Part shown: positions 28,872 through 38,047 of the stretch, piece after piece | How the letters are laid out: every line of letters begins with the position of its first letter | Numbering within the stretch: the first letter of the stretch is position 1 | Assembly: GCF_000956525.1 (NCBI RefSeq) | Contig: NZ_JYIW01000025.1 | Location: 248,001-312,000 of the forward strand | From: Microbacterium oxydans | GTDB lineage: Bacteria; Actinomycetota; Actinomycetes; Actinomycetales; Microbacteriaceae | Direction: 5' to 3' | Length of the DNA stretch: 64,000 nt | Made by a program: the position numbers and the translations under genes | Notes under the pieces: model-generated | Database searches by the model: none | What the model was told of the DNA's origin: nothing | Seen by the model: the letters and a program-made list of their open reading frames with translations, nothing else

Positions 28872-30425
28872 TCAGACCCAGCCAGGCAGCCAGTTGTGCA
28901 GTCGCCAGAACTCGTACGGCACGCTCATGCCGATCCACAGCGGGTAGAAGAACGCAGAGACCAGCAGCACGAACCCCAGGATGATCAGCACCGTGCGCTC
29001 GCCCGCCTGTCGTCGGTGCAGCGGATCGTCCCGTCGCCCGGCGATCGTGCGCAGTGCGACGGCGAGCGCCAGCACGAGGAACGGCACCATCGCGACCGTG
29101 TAGAACTGGAAGATCGTGCGCTCGGGGAACATCAGCCACGGCAGATAGGTGGCGGCGAGACCGACCAGCGGCACGCTCACCGCCGGGCCGACCGGAGTCC
29201 GCAGCACCCAGCCGCGCACCAGCAGCACCACCAGGAACACGGATGCCGCGACGCCGCCGTACCAGATGAGAGGGTTGGGCACTGCCGTGATCACGGCGAT
29301 GCAGTGGTCGACCCCGCATCCCTTCGGATCACTGCCGACCCACACGGCGGTCGGGCGCAGCAGGAACGGCCATTCCCACGCCGGGCTCGCGTAGGGGTGG
29401 CCGCGGTTCAAACCGACGTGGAAGCCGAGCATCGACTGGTGGTACTTCCAGAGCGCGACCAGGGGGTTCGCGTCGCTGTCGCGGTCGTAGCCACCAGCGG
29501 TGACGAACCAGCCGGTCCAGCTGATCAGGTACGTCGCGAGCGCAGGGAAGACCAGCAGGAGGAATGAGATCGGTCCCTGTCGGAAGGCGGCATCGGACGG
29601 CCAGAGGATGACGCCGCGTCGACGCCGGGCGAGCGCATCCGTCACCACGACGTACAGGCCGAAGGCGGCGAGGACGTACAGCCCCGACCACTTCACGGCG
29701 CAGGCGCCGCCGAGGGCGATGCCGGCGGCGATCAGCCACGGTCGGCGCCAGAGCACCGGGCCCCAGAGGACGTCTGGAGCGTCGGGATCGCGGCGTTCGA
29801 GGAGCGGGATGGTGCGTCGTCGGTCGAGCAGGATGCAGAGCACGCCCAGCAGCACGAAGAAGGTGAGGATGCCGTCGAGCAGTGCGATCCTGCTCATCAC
29901 GATGCTCAGGCCGTCGACGGCGAGGAGCGTGCCGGCCACGGTCGCGAACGCCAGGGAGCCGGTCAGCAGCCGGGCGATCAGGAACACGAGCAGCACGGAC
30001 GCGGTACCGAGCAGCGCCGTCGCCAGCCGCCAGCCCACACTGTCGTCCGGACCGCCGATCGCCATGCCGAGTGCGATCAGCCACTTGCCGAGCGGCGGGT
30101 GCACGATGAACGAGCCCTCGTGCGACAGGGGCAGGTCGCGCAGCGTGATGAACGCCTCGTTCGCGCCCTCGCCCCAGGTGCCCTCGTAGCCGAGCGTCCA
30201 GAGCGACCAGGCGTCCTTGACGTAGTAGGTCTCGTCGAAGGCCAGCTGGTGCGGATGCCCGACGTTCACCAGGCGCAGCACGCCGGCGAGCGCGGTGATC
30301 AGCAGCGGGGCGAGCCAGCTCAGCAGGCGGTTCGATCGCGGGTTCAGCAGCATCCGATCGCGCAGCTGCCCGTAGCGCGTCAGCCGCGACTCGGGCGGGG
30401 GCAGCAGGGGTGCGGGCGCGGTCAC
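28872..30425 (-). CDS. pmt: Protein O-mannosyltransferase (PMT, GT39)
   Basis: 517 residues, about 11 membrane helices. The first extracytoplasmic loop has the catalytic acidic pair D64-E65 (LAFDETYYVKDAWS), followed by SFIVHPPLGKWLIALG and the C-terminal PWLMFPERTIFQFYTV segment, all PMT signatures. It transfers mannose from polyprenyl-phosphate-mannose to secreted proteins. GTG 30425 follows TAGGCT by 6 nt on the minus strand (leaderless). Divergent from rsmI, an arrangement common in actinobacteria. Confidence 0.93.
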   Translation of the reverse strand: MTAPAPLLPPPESRLTRYGQLRDRMLLNPRSNRLLSWLAPLLITALAGVLRLVNVGHPHQLAFDETYYVKDAWSLWTLGYEGTWGEGANEAFITLRDLPLSHEGSFIVHPPLGKWLIALGMAIGGPDDSVGWRLATALLGTASVLLVFLIARLLTGSLAFATVAGTLLAVDGLSIVMSRIALLDGILTFFVLLGVLCILLDRRRTIPLLERRDPDAPDVLWGPVLWRRPWLIAAGIALGGACAVKWSGLYVLAAFGLYVVVTDALARRRRGVILWPSDAAFRQGPISFLLLVFPALATYLISWTGWFVTAGGYDRDSDANPLVALWKYHQSMLGFHVGLNRGHPYASPAWEWPFLLRPTAVWVGSDPKGCGVDHCIAVITAVPNPLIWYGGVAASVFLVVLLVRGWVLRTPVGPAVSVPLVGLAATYLPWLMFPERTIFQFYTVAMVPFLVLALAVALRTIAGRRDDPLHRRQAGERTVLIILGFVLLVSAFFYPLWIGMSVPYEFWRLHNWLPGWV

Positions 30426-30485
30426 CGGTCCAGCCTAGACAACCCGCGGAATCGACCCGCATTTCAACCCGCATAAGCTGAGCGG

Positions 30486-31307
30486 GTGATCATCCTCGCA
30501 GCCACACCGATCGGCAATCTCGGCGACGCATCTCGCCGTCTGATCGAGGTCCTCGAGAATGCCGAGATCGTCGTCGCGGAAGACACCCGCACCACGCAGA
30601 AGCTCCTGGGAGCACTGCAGATCGCGAACCGCCCGCGCCTGATCGCGCTGCACGACCACAACGAGAAGCAGAAGGCGAGTGAGCTCGCGGCGCTCGCCGC
30701 CGAGCACGACGTGATCGTGATGAGCGACGCCGGCATGCCCACCGTCAGCGACCCCGGCTACGGACTCGTGGCGGAGGCCGTCGCCCAGGGGGTCACGGTG
30801 ACCGCGATCCCCGGGCCGAGCGCGGTGCTCATGGCGCTCGCGATCTCCGGGCTCCCGACCGACCGTTTCACGTTCGAGGGCTTCCTGCCGCGCAAGCCGG
30901 GGGAGCGCCGCACGACGCTGCGCGCCCTCGCCGCCGAGCCGCGCACCATGGTCTTCTTCGAGTCGCCCGCTCGCCTCGCCTCAGCGCTCGCCGATATGGG
31001 GGCGGCATTCGGCGATGCGCGACGGATCGCGGTCTGCCGCGAGCTCACGAAGTTCTACGAGGAGGTGCGTCGCGGGACTGCCTCCGAGCTCGTCGCGTGG
31101 GCGAAGGACGGCGTGAAGGGCGAGATCGTGGTCGTGGTCGAGGGCGCTCCGCACCGGGAGTCGTCGCCCGAGGATGCGCTCTCGCAGGTGCAGACGCTCG
31201 TCGCCGACGGCATCCGCCTGAAGGACGCATGCACCGAGGTGGCGGCCGCGACCGGACTCTCGTCCCGCGATCTGTATCAGGCTGCGCTGGCCGCCCGCTC
31301 GCGCTGA
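30486..31307 (+). CDS. rsmI: 16S rRNA (cytidine1402-2'-O)-methyltransferase RsmI
   Basis: 273 residues, tetrapyrrole-methylase fold. ILAATPIGNLGD (3-14), AEDTR (31-35), SDAGMPTVSDPG (about 82-93) and the TFEGFLPRKPGERR signature are diagnostic. It methylates the 2'-O of C1402 in 16S rRNA. GTG 30486 follows TAAGCT by 6 nt (leaderless). Confidence 0.96.
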   Translation: MIILAATPIGNLGDASRRLIEVLENAEIVVAEDTRTTQKLLGALQIANRPRLIALHDHNEKQKASELAALAAEHDVIVMSDAGMPTVSDPGYGLVAEAVAQGVTVTAIPGPSAVLMALAISGLPTDRFTFEGFLPRKPGERRTTLRALAAEPRTMVFFESPARLASALADMGAAFGDARRIAVCRELTKFYEEVRRGTASELVAWAKDGVKGEIVVVVEGAPHRESSPEDALSQVQTLVADGIRLKDACTEVAAATGLSSRDLYQAALAARSR

Positions 31308-31325
31308 TGCCGTCATTGCAGAACC

Positions 31326-31389
31326 TCGGAGATCTGCCAGATCTCGGATCCAGGGCCTGCTGCACGTCCGAAGTTCCGCAGATCTCCGA
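31326..31389. terminator. Long-arm inverted repeat between rsmI and lacI
   Basis: Perfect 12-bp arms TCGGAGATCTGC (31326-31337) and GCAGATCTCCGA (31378-31389) with a 40-nt loop. Within the left part is a nested palindrome GAGATCT-gcc-AGATCTC (31329-31345). It could terminate rsmI or serve as an operator for the downstream lacI gene. Confidence 0.45.
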
Positions 31390-31458
31390 AGCCCGGACGC
31401 GGGACTGATCATCCGATCGCCCGGGTACCCTGGTGCACACACCGGAGGGAGATCGAGC

Positions 31459-32562
31459 GTGACCAAGAGGGCGACCGTCTACGACGTCGCGGACCGCGCC
31501 GCCGTCTCGATCGCGACGGTGTCGCGCGTGCTGCGCTCGCCGGATGCCGTGCGACCGGCCACCCGGGAACGGGTGATGGATGCCGTGTCCGAACTCGGCT
31601 ACGTGCCCAGCGGCAGCGCGCGTGGGCTCGCCGAGCGGCGCACCGGCGTGCTTGGACTGTACTTCCCCGGATTCGACGCCTCGGAGGACGCTCCGCCGCT
31701 CGACGTGCTGGGCGAGGAGCACGCTTCGATGCCGCCGTTCACGATGGCGCGGGATGCCGCAGACCCGGCAGCGCATCCGACCCTGCTGTTCCTCGACGAG
31801 GTGCTGCGCGGTGCCGAGCTGGAGGCCTGGAAGCAGGGATTCGTGCTCATGATCGGTGTCGGGCGCGATGATCCCTCACGGTCGACGGTGCGCGACATGG
31901 CCGGCCGGGTCGACGGGCTCATCGTCCTTGCGCAGAGCGTGCCCGATGACGTGCTGGCGCGGCTGGCGCAGCGCATCCCCGTCGTCGTGCTCTCAGGGCC
32001 GTCACGCGGAGACGACTACGACCACGTGACCGTCAGCAACACCGAGGCGATGGCGGAGCTCACCCGCCTCGTGCTGGCGCAGGCCGACCACACTCGCATC
32101 GCATTCCTGGCGGGCCCGACGGATTCGCCGGACGGCGCACAGCGCTGGGACGGGTTCGCCGCGGCGGTCACCGATGCCGGTATCGCGCTCGACGACGTGA
32201 CCGTGGTCCGTGGTGACTTCACCAGGGCGTCCGGCCGCGAGGCTGCGGAGTCGCTGATCGCCGCGGGGCCACCGTCCGCACTCGTCGCCGCGAACGATCA
32301 GATGGCGCTCGGCGCGCTCGATGCCTTCCGCTCAGCGGGGCTGCGGGTGCCGGAGGACGTGCTCATCACCGGCTTCGACGGGCTCGAGGCCGCAGCGCTG
32401 TCGACCCCGCCGCTGACGACGGTGCGACAGCCGATGATCGACCTCGGCCGCGCGGCGGTGCAGCTGCTCGGCCGTCGTCTCGAGCGACCGGATGCGGAGC
32501 CGGCCACGGTTCGACTGCCGCTCCAGATCCTGCTCAGGGAGAGCTCGCAGCGATCCGGCTGA
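31459..32562 (+). CDS. LacI-family transcriptional regulator
   Basis: 367 residues. The DNA-binding domain starts TVYDVADRAAVSIATVSRVLRS, with hinge helix SGSARGLAERRTGVLGLYF; the periplasmic-binding-protein-like effector domain ends in TTVRQPMIDLGRAAVQLLGRRL. GTG 31459 is preceded by GGAGGGAG. It heads a seven-kb unit with an SBP5 importer and a GH1 beta-glucosidase, so the inducer is probably a beta-glucoside. A matching LacI/CcpA-type operator sits at 32647-32660. Confidence 0.92.
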   Translation: MTKRATVYDVADRAAVSIATVSRVLRSPDAVRPATRERVMDAVSELGYVPSGSARGLAERRTGVLGLYFPGFDASEDAPPLDVLGEEHASMPPFTMARDAADPAAHPTLLFLDEVLRGAELEAWKQGFVLMIGVGRDDPSRSTVRDMAGRVDGLIVLAQSVPDDVLARLAQRIPVVVLSGPSRGDDYDHVTVSNTEAMAELTRLVLAQADHTRIAFLAGPTDSPDGAQRWDGFAAAVTDAGIALDDVTVVRGDFTRASGREAAESLIAAGPPSALVAANDQMALGALDAFRSAGLRVPEDVLITGFDGLEAAALSTPPLTTVRQPMIDLGRAAVQLLGRRLERPDAEPATVRLPLQILLRESSQRSG

Positions 32563-32632
32563 GCACCACTTTGGCACCGTTCCCATGCCAGTGACTGACT
32601 GGGAATGCGCCGCCTGGGCCCGTGTCAAGGGG

Positions 32633-32662
32633 TTGCAGAGCAGAAATGTATGCGCTTACAAT
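32633..32662 (+). promoter_or_regulatory. Promoter with overlapping LacI-type operator
   Basis: -35 TTGCAG (32633-32638), an 18-nt spacer and -10 TACAAT (32657-32662). The palindrome TGTATGCGCTTACA (32647-32660) covers the spacer and -10, and fits the CG-centred LacI/CcpA consensus. Repressor binding here would block RNA polymerase. The transporter start is at 32739. Confidence 0.7.
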
Positions 32663-32738
32663 CGCTCATGCGGCACGCGCCGCAGGGCGTTCCGATCGCG
32701 TAGCGCCCTTCATGACACAGACGACATGAGGTGGCAGA

Positions 32739-34403
32739 GTGTCGAAGACGCACATGCTCCGACGCTGGCGCAGAGCCGCGATCGTGGGGTTGGCGGCCGC
32801 GGCCGTCGTGCTCAGTGGATGCAGCATCCAGATCACATCGCAGCCCGATCCATCGATCGGCGCCGACACGATGCTGATCAACGCCGATAAGGGCAACCCG
32901 TTCTTCACGCGGAACTTCAACCCGTATCTCACCAACACGCGCACGGCGTCGCGGTGGATCTACGAGCCGCTGATCCTGGTCAACCCGCTCGACGGCACGC
33001 TCAACCCGTGGCTTGCCTCCGACTGGTCACAACCAGACGCCCGCACGATCGTCATGACGATCCGCGACGGCGTGCAGTGGAGCGACGGCGAGGACATGAC
33101 CGCTGACGACGTGGCCTTCACGTTCCAGCTCCTCAAGGACAACCCCTCGCTCGACATCAAGGGCGCGTGGCAGCACCTCGAGAGCGTGGAGACCGACGGC
33201 AGCGACGTCATCCTGCATCTGCAGACGGATGACGCCCCCTCGCTCTCGATCCTCGGCCAGACGATGATCGTCGCCGAGCACACGTGGAAAGACGTCAAGG
33301 ACCCCGGCACGTTCCGCAACGAGCAGCCGGTCGGCACCGGGCCCTTCGTGCTCGGCAACTACAACGACCAGCAGTACTCGATGGACAAGAACCCCGACTA
33401 CTGGCAGGCCGACAAGATCCAGGTCGAGCACATCATCCTGCCCTCGACCAACTCGCAGCTCGACACCGTGAGCCGCGGCTACGACTGGGCGTACTCGTTC
33501 ATCTCCGATGTCGAGGGCACCTGGGGCGCGGCGAGCGACCACAACGCCTGGTGGTTCCCGCCGGGCGGCGTGATCGCCCTGATGCCGAACCTCGAGGTCG
33601 CGCCGTTCGACGACGTGAACGTGCGCCGCGGCATCGCGCTCTCCCTCGACCGCGAGGAGATCGCCGAGACGGCATCCGAGGGCTACATGAAGCCGGCAGG
33701 ACAGACCGGCCTCATCCTCCCGAACCAGGAGGAGTACCTCGACCCGAGCATCCCCGATCAGGGCATGATCACGCAGGACACGGATGCCGCGCTCGCGGCG
33801 TTCGGCGAAGCGGGATACACCCTGCAGGGCGATCGTCTCGTCGGCGCCGACGGCAAGCAGCTCGAGTTCGCGCTGACCACCGCCAACGGCTTCACGGACT
33901 GGACGAGAGCGGCGCAGACCGTGCAGAGCCAGCTCGCCGCTGTCGGCGTCAAGGTCACGCTGAAGCTCCCGCAGCCTGCCGGCTACCAGAGCGCCATCAG
34001 CAACGGCGACTTCGAGATGGCGATCGGTGGCATGGGCAACGGCGACGTGTACCAGGCGTACAACAACCTGCTCTCGAGCGAGTTCTACGTGCCATCCGGA
34101 GAGGCGACCGCGAACAACTTCGAGCGGTACCGGTCCGACGAGGTCGACGCGCTGCTCGCGGAGTACCGCGAGACCGTCGACACCGCCCGTCAGATGGAGA
34201 TCGTCAAAGAGCTGCAGGGCATCGTCTACGACGACCTGCCAGTGATCGGTCTCTACTACGGCGGGATCTGGGGTCTGTTCAGCGACGCCAAGTTCACCGG
34301 ATGGCCGAGTGAGGAAGACCCGTACATGATCCCGCAGAACTACGACTCCGCCCCGCTGATGATCTTCACGCGGCTCGAGCGAGTGAAGGGAGAGGGCAAG
34401 TGA
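32739..34403 (+). CDS. ABC importer substrate-binding lipoprotein, SBP family 5 (probable beta-glucoside binder)
   Basis: 554 residues. Lipobox LSGC with the acylated cysteine at C28; DppA/CbtA-like fold (WIYEPLILVNPLDGTLNPWLASDW; DREEIAETASEGY). Family 5 proteins bind oligosaccharides such as cellobiose as well as peptides, and the linked GH1 glucosidase and LacI regulator favour an oligosaccharide here. GTG 32739 has no clear ribosome site; ATG 32754 is an alternative that keeps the signal peptide. GTGA overlap with the next gene. Confidence 0.87.
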   Translation: MSKTHMLRRWRRAAIVGLAAAAVVLSGCSIQITSQPDPSIGADTMLINADKGNPFFTRNFNPYLTNTRTASRWIYEPLILVNPLDGTLNPWLASDWSQPDARTIVMTIRDGVQWSDGEDMTADDVAFTFQLLKDNPSLDIKGAWQHLESVETDGSDVILHLQTDDAPSLSILGQTMIVAEHTWKDVKDPGTFRNEQPVGTGPFVLGNYNDQQYSMDKNPDYWQADKIQVEHIILPSTNSQLDTVSRGYDWAYSFISDVEGTWGAASDHNAWWFPPGGVIALMPNLEVAPFDDVNVRRGIALSLDREEIAETASEGYMKPAGQTGLILPNQEEYLDPSIPDQGMITQDTDAALAAFGEAGYTLQGDRLVGADGKQLEFALTTANGFTDWTRAAQTVQSQLAAVGVKVTLKLPQPAGYQSAISNGDFEMAIGGMGNGDVYQAYNNLLSSEFYVPSGEATANNFERYRSDEVDALLAEYRETVDTARQMEIVKELQGIVYDDLPVIGLYYGGIWGLFSDAKFTGWPSEEDPYMIPQNYDSAPLMIFTRLERVKGEGK

Positions 34404-35380
34404 AGTACCTCCTCCAGAAGCTCGGCCTGTTCGTGCTCACACTGTGGGCCGCGATCACGCTGAACTTCTTCCTCCCTCGTCTGATGCCCGGCTCGCCGGC
34501 TGATGCCGCGATCGCGAAGCTGTCGCAGAACGGTCCGGTCTCCGACGCGACGCGTGCCGCGATCGAGGCGCAGCTCGGCGTGCCGACCGGCTCGCTCTGG
34601 GACCAGTACGTGACCTACCTCGGTCAGGTCGCCAGACTCGATTTCGGCGTCTCGTACACCTTCTATCCGCAGAGTGTGTCGAGCATGGTCTCGACCGCGT
34701 TGCCGTACACGATCGGCCTCGTCGGCATCGTCACGATCCTCGCGTTCGTGATCGGCACCCTGATCGGTGTCGCAGCCGCCTGGCGCCGCGGAACCTGGCT
34801 CGACTCGCTGCCGACGCTGACGGGCTCGTTCCTCAGCACGTTCCCGTACTTCTGGACCGCACTGCTGCTGCTCTTCTTCTTCGGCTACGTGCTCCACTGG
34901 TTCCCGACGACCGGCGCCTACGCCGCGACGACGACCCCCGGCTTCACCTGGGAGTTCATCGGCGACCTCGCGCAGCATGCGGTGCTCCCGGCGCTCACGA
35001 TCCTGCTGACCTCGCTCGGCGGGTGGATCATCGGCATGCGCAACGCCATGATCAACACCCTCGGTGAGGACTACGTGACCTTCGCCGAGGCGAACGGTCT
35101 GCACGGTCGCACGATCGCCCTGCGGTACGCGGCGCGCAACGCGATCCTGCCGAACCTCACCGGCTTCGGGCTCACGCTCGGCGGCGTGGTCGGCGGATCG
35201 ATCCTCGTCGAGCAGGTGTTCGGCTACCCAGGCATCGGGTACCTGCTCTTCAACGCCGTGATCGGTCAGGACTATCCGCTCATGCAGGCGCTCTTCCTGA
35301 TGATCACCGTGAGCGTGCTCATCGCCAACTTCCTCGTCGACATCTTGTATGGCGCACTGGACCCAAGGACCCGCCGATGA
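34400..35380 (+). CDS. ABC importer permease, DppB type
   Basis: 326 residues, six membrane helices; begins KYLLQKLGLFVLTLWAAITLNFF. GGSILVEQVFGYPGIGYLLFNAV and the FAEANGLHGRTIALRYAARNAILP coupling loop identify the DppB/OppB branch. The GTG start lies within the previous stop (GTGA); it overlaps the next permease by ATGA. Confidence 0.92.
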   Translation: MKYLLQKLGLFVLTLWAAITLNFFLPRLMPGSPADAAIAKLSQNGPVSDATRAAIEAQLGVPTGSLWDQYVTYLGQVARLDFGVSYTFYPQSVSSMVSTALPYTIGLVGIVTILAFVIGTLIGVAAAWRRGTWLDSLPTLTGSFLSTFPYFWTALLLLFFFGYVLHWFPTTGAYAATTTPGFTWEFIGDLAQHAVLPALTILLTSLGGWIIGMRNAMINTLGEDYVTFAEANGLHGRTIALRYAARNAILPNLTGFGLTLGGVVGGSILVEQVFGYPGIGYLLFNAVIGQDYPLMQALFLMITVSVLIANFLVDILYGALDPRTRR

Positions 35381-36291
35381 CCTCCACCATGAACGTCAAG
35401 ATCCCCGCAGAGCGCATCGCCGCTCCCAGCCCGTGGCGCGCGTTCGGCCGCATGGTCGGCACGCTGTGGTCGAACGGCAAGGCCCGACTCGGCCTCTGCA
35501 TCCTCGGCCTGTTCGTCATCGTCGCGGTGTTCGCGCCGCTGATCGCGCCATACGGTGCGAAGGACAACAGCTTCGAGCGCAACGCAGACGCGTCGTGGGC
35601 GCACTGGCTCGGCACCACCGCCGCAGGTGAGGATGTGCTCAGCCAGCTCATCTACGGTGCGCAGGTCAGCCTGCTGGTCGGCATGGCTGCCGGGCTCCTG
35701 TCGACGATCGTCGCGGTCCTGATCGGACTCAGCTGGGGATACATGCGCGGTTTCGCGGGCGAGGTGGTCGGCTTCATCGTCAACCTCTTCCTGGTGATCC
35801 CCGGCCTCCCGCTCATGATCGTGATCGCTGCGTACCTGCAGAACGGCGGCATCCTGATGATCATCGCGGTCATCGTGGTGACCGGCTGGGCGTGGGGGGC
35901 TCGCGTGCTGCGCAGCCAGACCCAGTCCCTGCGCGGCAACGACTTCGTGACCTCGGCGCAGTTCTCCGGCGACAGCAGGGCGCGGATCGTCTTCCGCGAG
36001 ATCCTGCCGAACATGACCTCGATCATCGCCGGCACGCTCTTCGGTGCGGCCACCGCGGCGATCCTGGCTGAGGCCGGCCTCGAGTTCCTCGGACTCGGCG
36101 ACTCCAGCATCGTCAGCTGGGGCACGATGCTCTACTGGGCGCAGAACTCCAACTCGCTGCTCACCGGACAGTGGTTGCTGCTGTTCGCCCCCGGTCTCTG
36201 CATCGCGCTGCTGGCGCTGAGCCTGACACTGATCAACTTCGGCGTGGACGGGATCTCCAATCCGCGCCTTCGTGAAGGGAAGGGCCGATGA
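35377..36291 (+). CDS. ABC importer permease, DppC type
   Basis: 304 residues, six membrane helices; ARLGLCILGLFVIVAVFAPLIAPYG first helix, WLGTTAAGEDVLSQLIYGAQ motif, and the VTSAQFSGDSRARIVFREILPNM coupling loop. Partner of the 34400 permease and 36288 ATPase; ATGA overlaps on both sides. Confidence 0.92.
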   Translation: MTSTMNVKIPAERIAAPSPWRAFGRMVGTLWSNGKARLGLCILGLFVIVAVFAPLIAPYGAKDNSFERNADASWAHWLGTTAAGEDVLSQLIYGAQVSLLVGMAAGLLSTIVAVLIGLSWGYMRGFAGEVVGFIVNLFLVIPGLPLMIVIAAYLQNGGILMIIAVIVVTGWAWGARVLRSQTQSLRGNDFVTSAQFSGDSRARIVFREILPNMTSIIAGTLFGAATAAILAEAGLEFLGLGDSSIVSWGTMLYWAQNSNSLLTGQWLLLFAPGLCIALLALSLTLINFGVDGISNPRLREGKGR

Positions 36292-38024
36292 ACGCCATGA
36301 ACGCGACGAACGCGAATGATGGCCTCCCCGAGGACGACGTGCTCCTGCAGGTCGACTCCCTGTCGGTGGAGTACGCCTCGCCCGGCGCCACTGCGGCGAC
36401 GGCCGTCGACACCGTGTCCTTCACGCTCCGCCGTGGCGAGTTCGTCGGCCTGGTCGGCGAGTCCGGTTCGGGCAAGTCGACGCTCGGCTTCGCTCTCACC
36501 AGGCTGCAGAAGCCGCCGGCTCGCATCAGCGGCGGACGCATCCTGTTCGGCGGCCGCGACATCCGCGAGCTCGACGCGGAGGAGCTCCGCCGTCAGCGCC
36601 AGGGTGGCTTCGCGATGGTGCTGCAGTCCGGCATGAACGCGCTCAACCCGGTCCGCACGGTCGGCAACCACTTCCGCGACATCTTCGCGGCGCACGGACA
36701 TGTGCCGAAGGACGCCCGCGACGCCAGGGCCCGCGACCTGGTCGGCAAGGTCGGACTCGACGCCGCAGTGCTGTCGCGTTACCCGGGTGAACTCTCCGGT
36801 GGCATGCGTCAGCGCGTCTCGATCGCGTTGGCGCTGTCGCTCGAGCCGCAGCTGATGGTGTTCGACGAGCCGACCACGGCGCTCGACGTGCTCGTGCAGC
36901 ACGCCGTGATGGACACGATCAAGGACCTGCAGCGCGCCGAACACTTCACCGCGATCCTGATCAGCCATGACCTCGGCATCGTGCTCGAAGCCACGGATCG
37001 CGTGATGGTGATGCACGAGGGGCGCATCGTCGAAGATGCCAAGAGCATCGACATCCTGGAGCGACCGCAGGACGAGTACACGCGGATGCTGCTGAGCCAT
37101 TACGCCGATCCGCGCGCCGAGTCGATCTCGATCCCCGGATTCGTCGACCTCGGCACGCGTCGCCGCGAGGGACGGTCGCGCACCGACGTCACCGAGACCA
37201 TGCCGACCGTCTCGCAGCGCGACACCCGCAGGGCGGATGCCGCGATCGTGGTCGAGGGGGTCTCCAAGCGCTACCCGGCGCCGCGTCGGGGCGAGCAGCC
37301 GGTCACGGCGGTCGACGACGTGTCGTTCCGTCTGGAGCCCGGCGAGGCGCTCGCGCTGGTGGGAGCATCCGGCTCGGGCAAGTCGACCATCGCGAAGCTC
37401 ATCACGGGTGTCGAGAAGCCGACCGAGGGCTCCGTGCACTTCGGCGATGTCGACGTCGCGACGCTGCGTCGCGCGGGTCTCCGTGACCTGCGCAAGGACG
37501 TGCAGATGGTGTTCCAGGATCCCTATGCGGCCCTGAACCCACTGCACACGGTCGAGTACGCGCTCAGCCGTCCGGTGCGCAACTACACGAAGCTGCGCGG
37601 CCAGGAGGCGAGGGCTCGTGTGCTCGAGCTCCTCGAGACGGTCGGCCTGACCCCGGTCGAGCAGTTCGCGGCGAAGCTGCCCCACCAGCTCTCCGGCGGG
37701 CAGCGTCAGCGCGTGGTCATCGCCCGCGCGCTGGCGAGCGATCCGCAGGTGCTGATCGCCGACGAGCCGGTGTCGATGCTCGATGTCTCGCTGCGCGCCG
37801 GTGTGCTGGCGCTGCTCGAGGATCTGCGCGAACGATGGGGCATCAGCATGCTCTACATCACGCACGACCTGCTGAGCGCGCGGCTGGTCACCGAGAACAT
37901 CCTGGTCCTCAACAGCGGCCGTGTCGTGGAGCGCGGACCGACGTCCGAGGTGCTGCAGCACCCCGAGGATCCGTACACCGTCCAGCTGCTGGATGCCGTG
38001 CCGAATCCTGCCCGAATCCGATAG
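36288..38024 (+). CDS. ABC importer ATPase with two nucleotide-binding domains
   Basis: 578 residues. Domain 1: Walker A GESGSGKST near 59-67, signature LSGGMRQR near 170, Walker B LMVFDEPTTALD. Domain 2: Walker A GASGSGKST near 359-367, signature LSGGQRQR near 469, Walker B VLIADEPVSMLD. Both DppD and DppF functions are in one chain, as in the 12303 gene, but the sequence is clearly distinct, so the two importers are not a recent duplication. It ends 23 bp before the glucosidase. Confidence 0.93.
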   Translation: MNAMNATNANDGLPEDDVLLQVDSLSVEYASPGATAATAVDTVSFTLRRGEFVGLVGESGSGKSTLGFALTRLQKPPARISGGRILFGGRDIRELDAEELRRQRQGGFAMVLQSGMNALNPVRTVGNHFRDIFAAHGHVPKDARDARARDLVGKVGLDAAVLSRYPGELSGGMRQRVSIALALSLEPQLMVFDEPTTALDVLVQHAVMDTIKDLQRAEHFTAILISHDLGIVLEATDRVMVMHEGRIVEDAKSIDILERPQDEYTRMLLSHYADPRAESISIPGFVDLGTRRREGRSRTDVTETMPTVSQRDTRRADAAIVVEGVSKRYPAPRRGEQPVTAVDDVSFRLEPGEALALVGASGSGKSTIAKLITGVEKPTEGSVHFGDVDVATLRRAGLRDLRKDVQMVFQDPYAALNPLHTVEYALSRPVRNYTKLRGQEARARVLELLETVGLTPVEQFAAKLPHQLSGGQRQRVVIARALASDPQVLIADEPVSMLDVSLRAGVLALLEDLRERWGISMLYITHDLLSARLVTENILVLNSGRVVERGPTSEVLQHPEDPYTVQLLDAVPNPARIR

Positions 38025-38047
38025 AACACATCACGAAGGGAGCACTC

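Noticed and set aside
36132..37961. A 609-codon open frame on the minus strand
   Set aside because: Antisense to the dual ATPase gene, whose Walker and signature motifs are intact; no domains are recognisable.
32739..38024. Recent duplication of the 8793-13931 importer
   Set aside because: Gene order and domain layout agree, but sequences differ along their whole length, so these are separate members of one transporter class.
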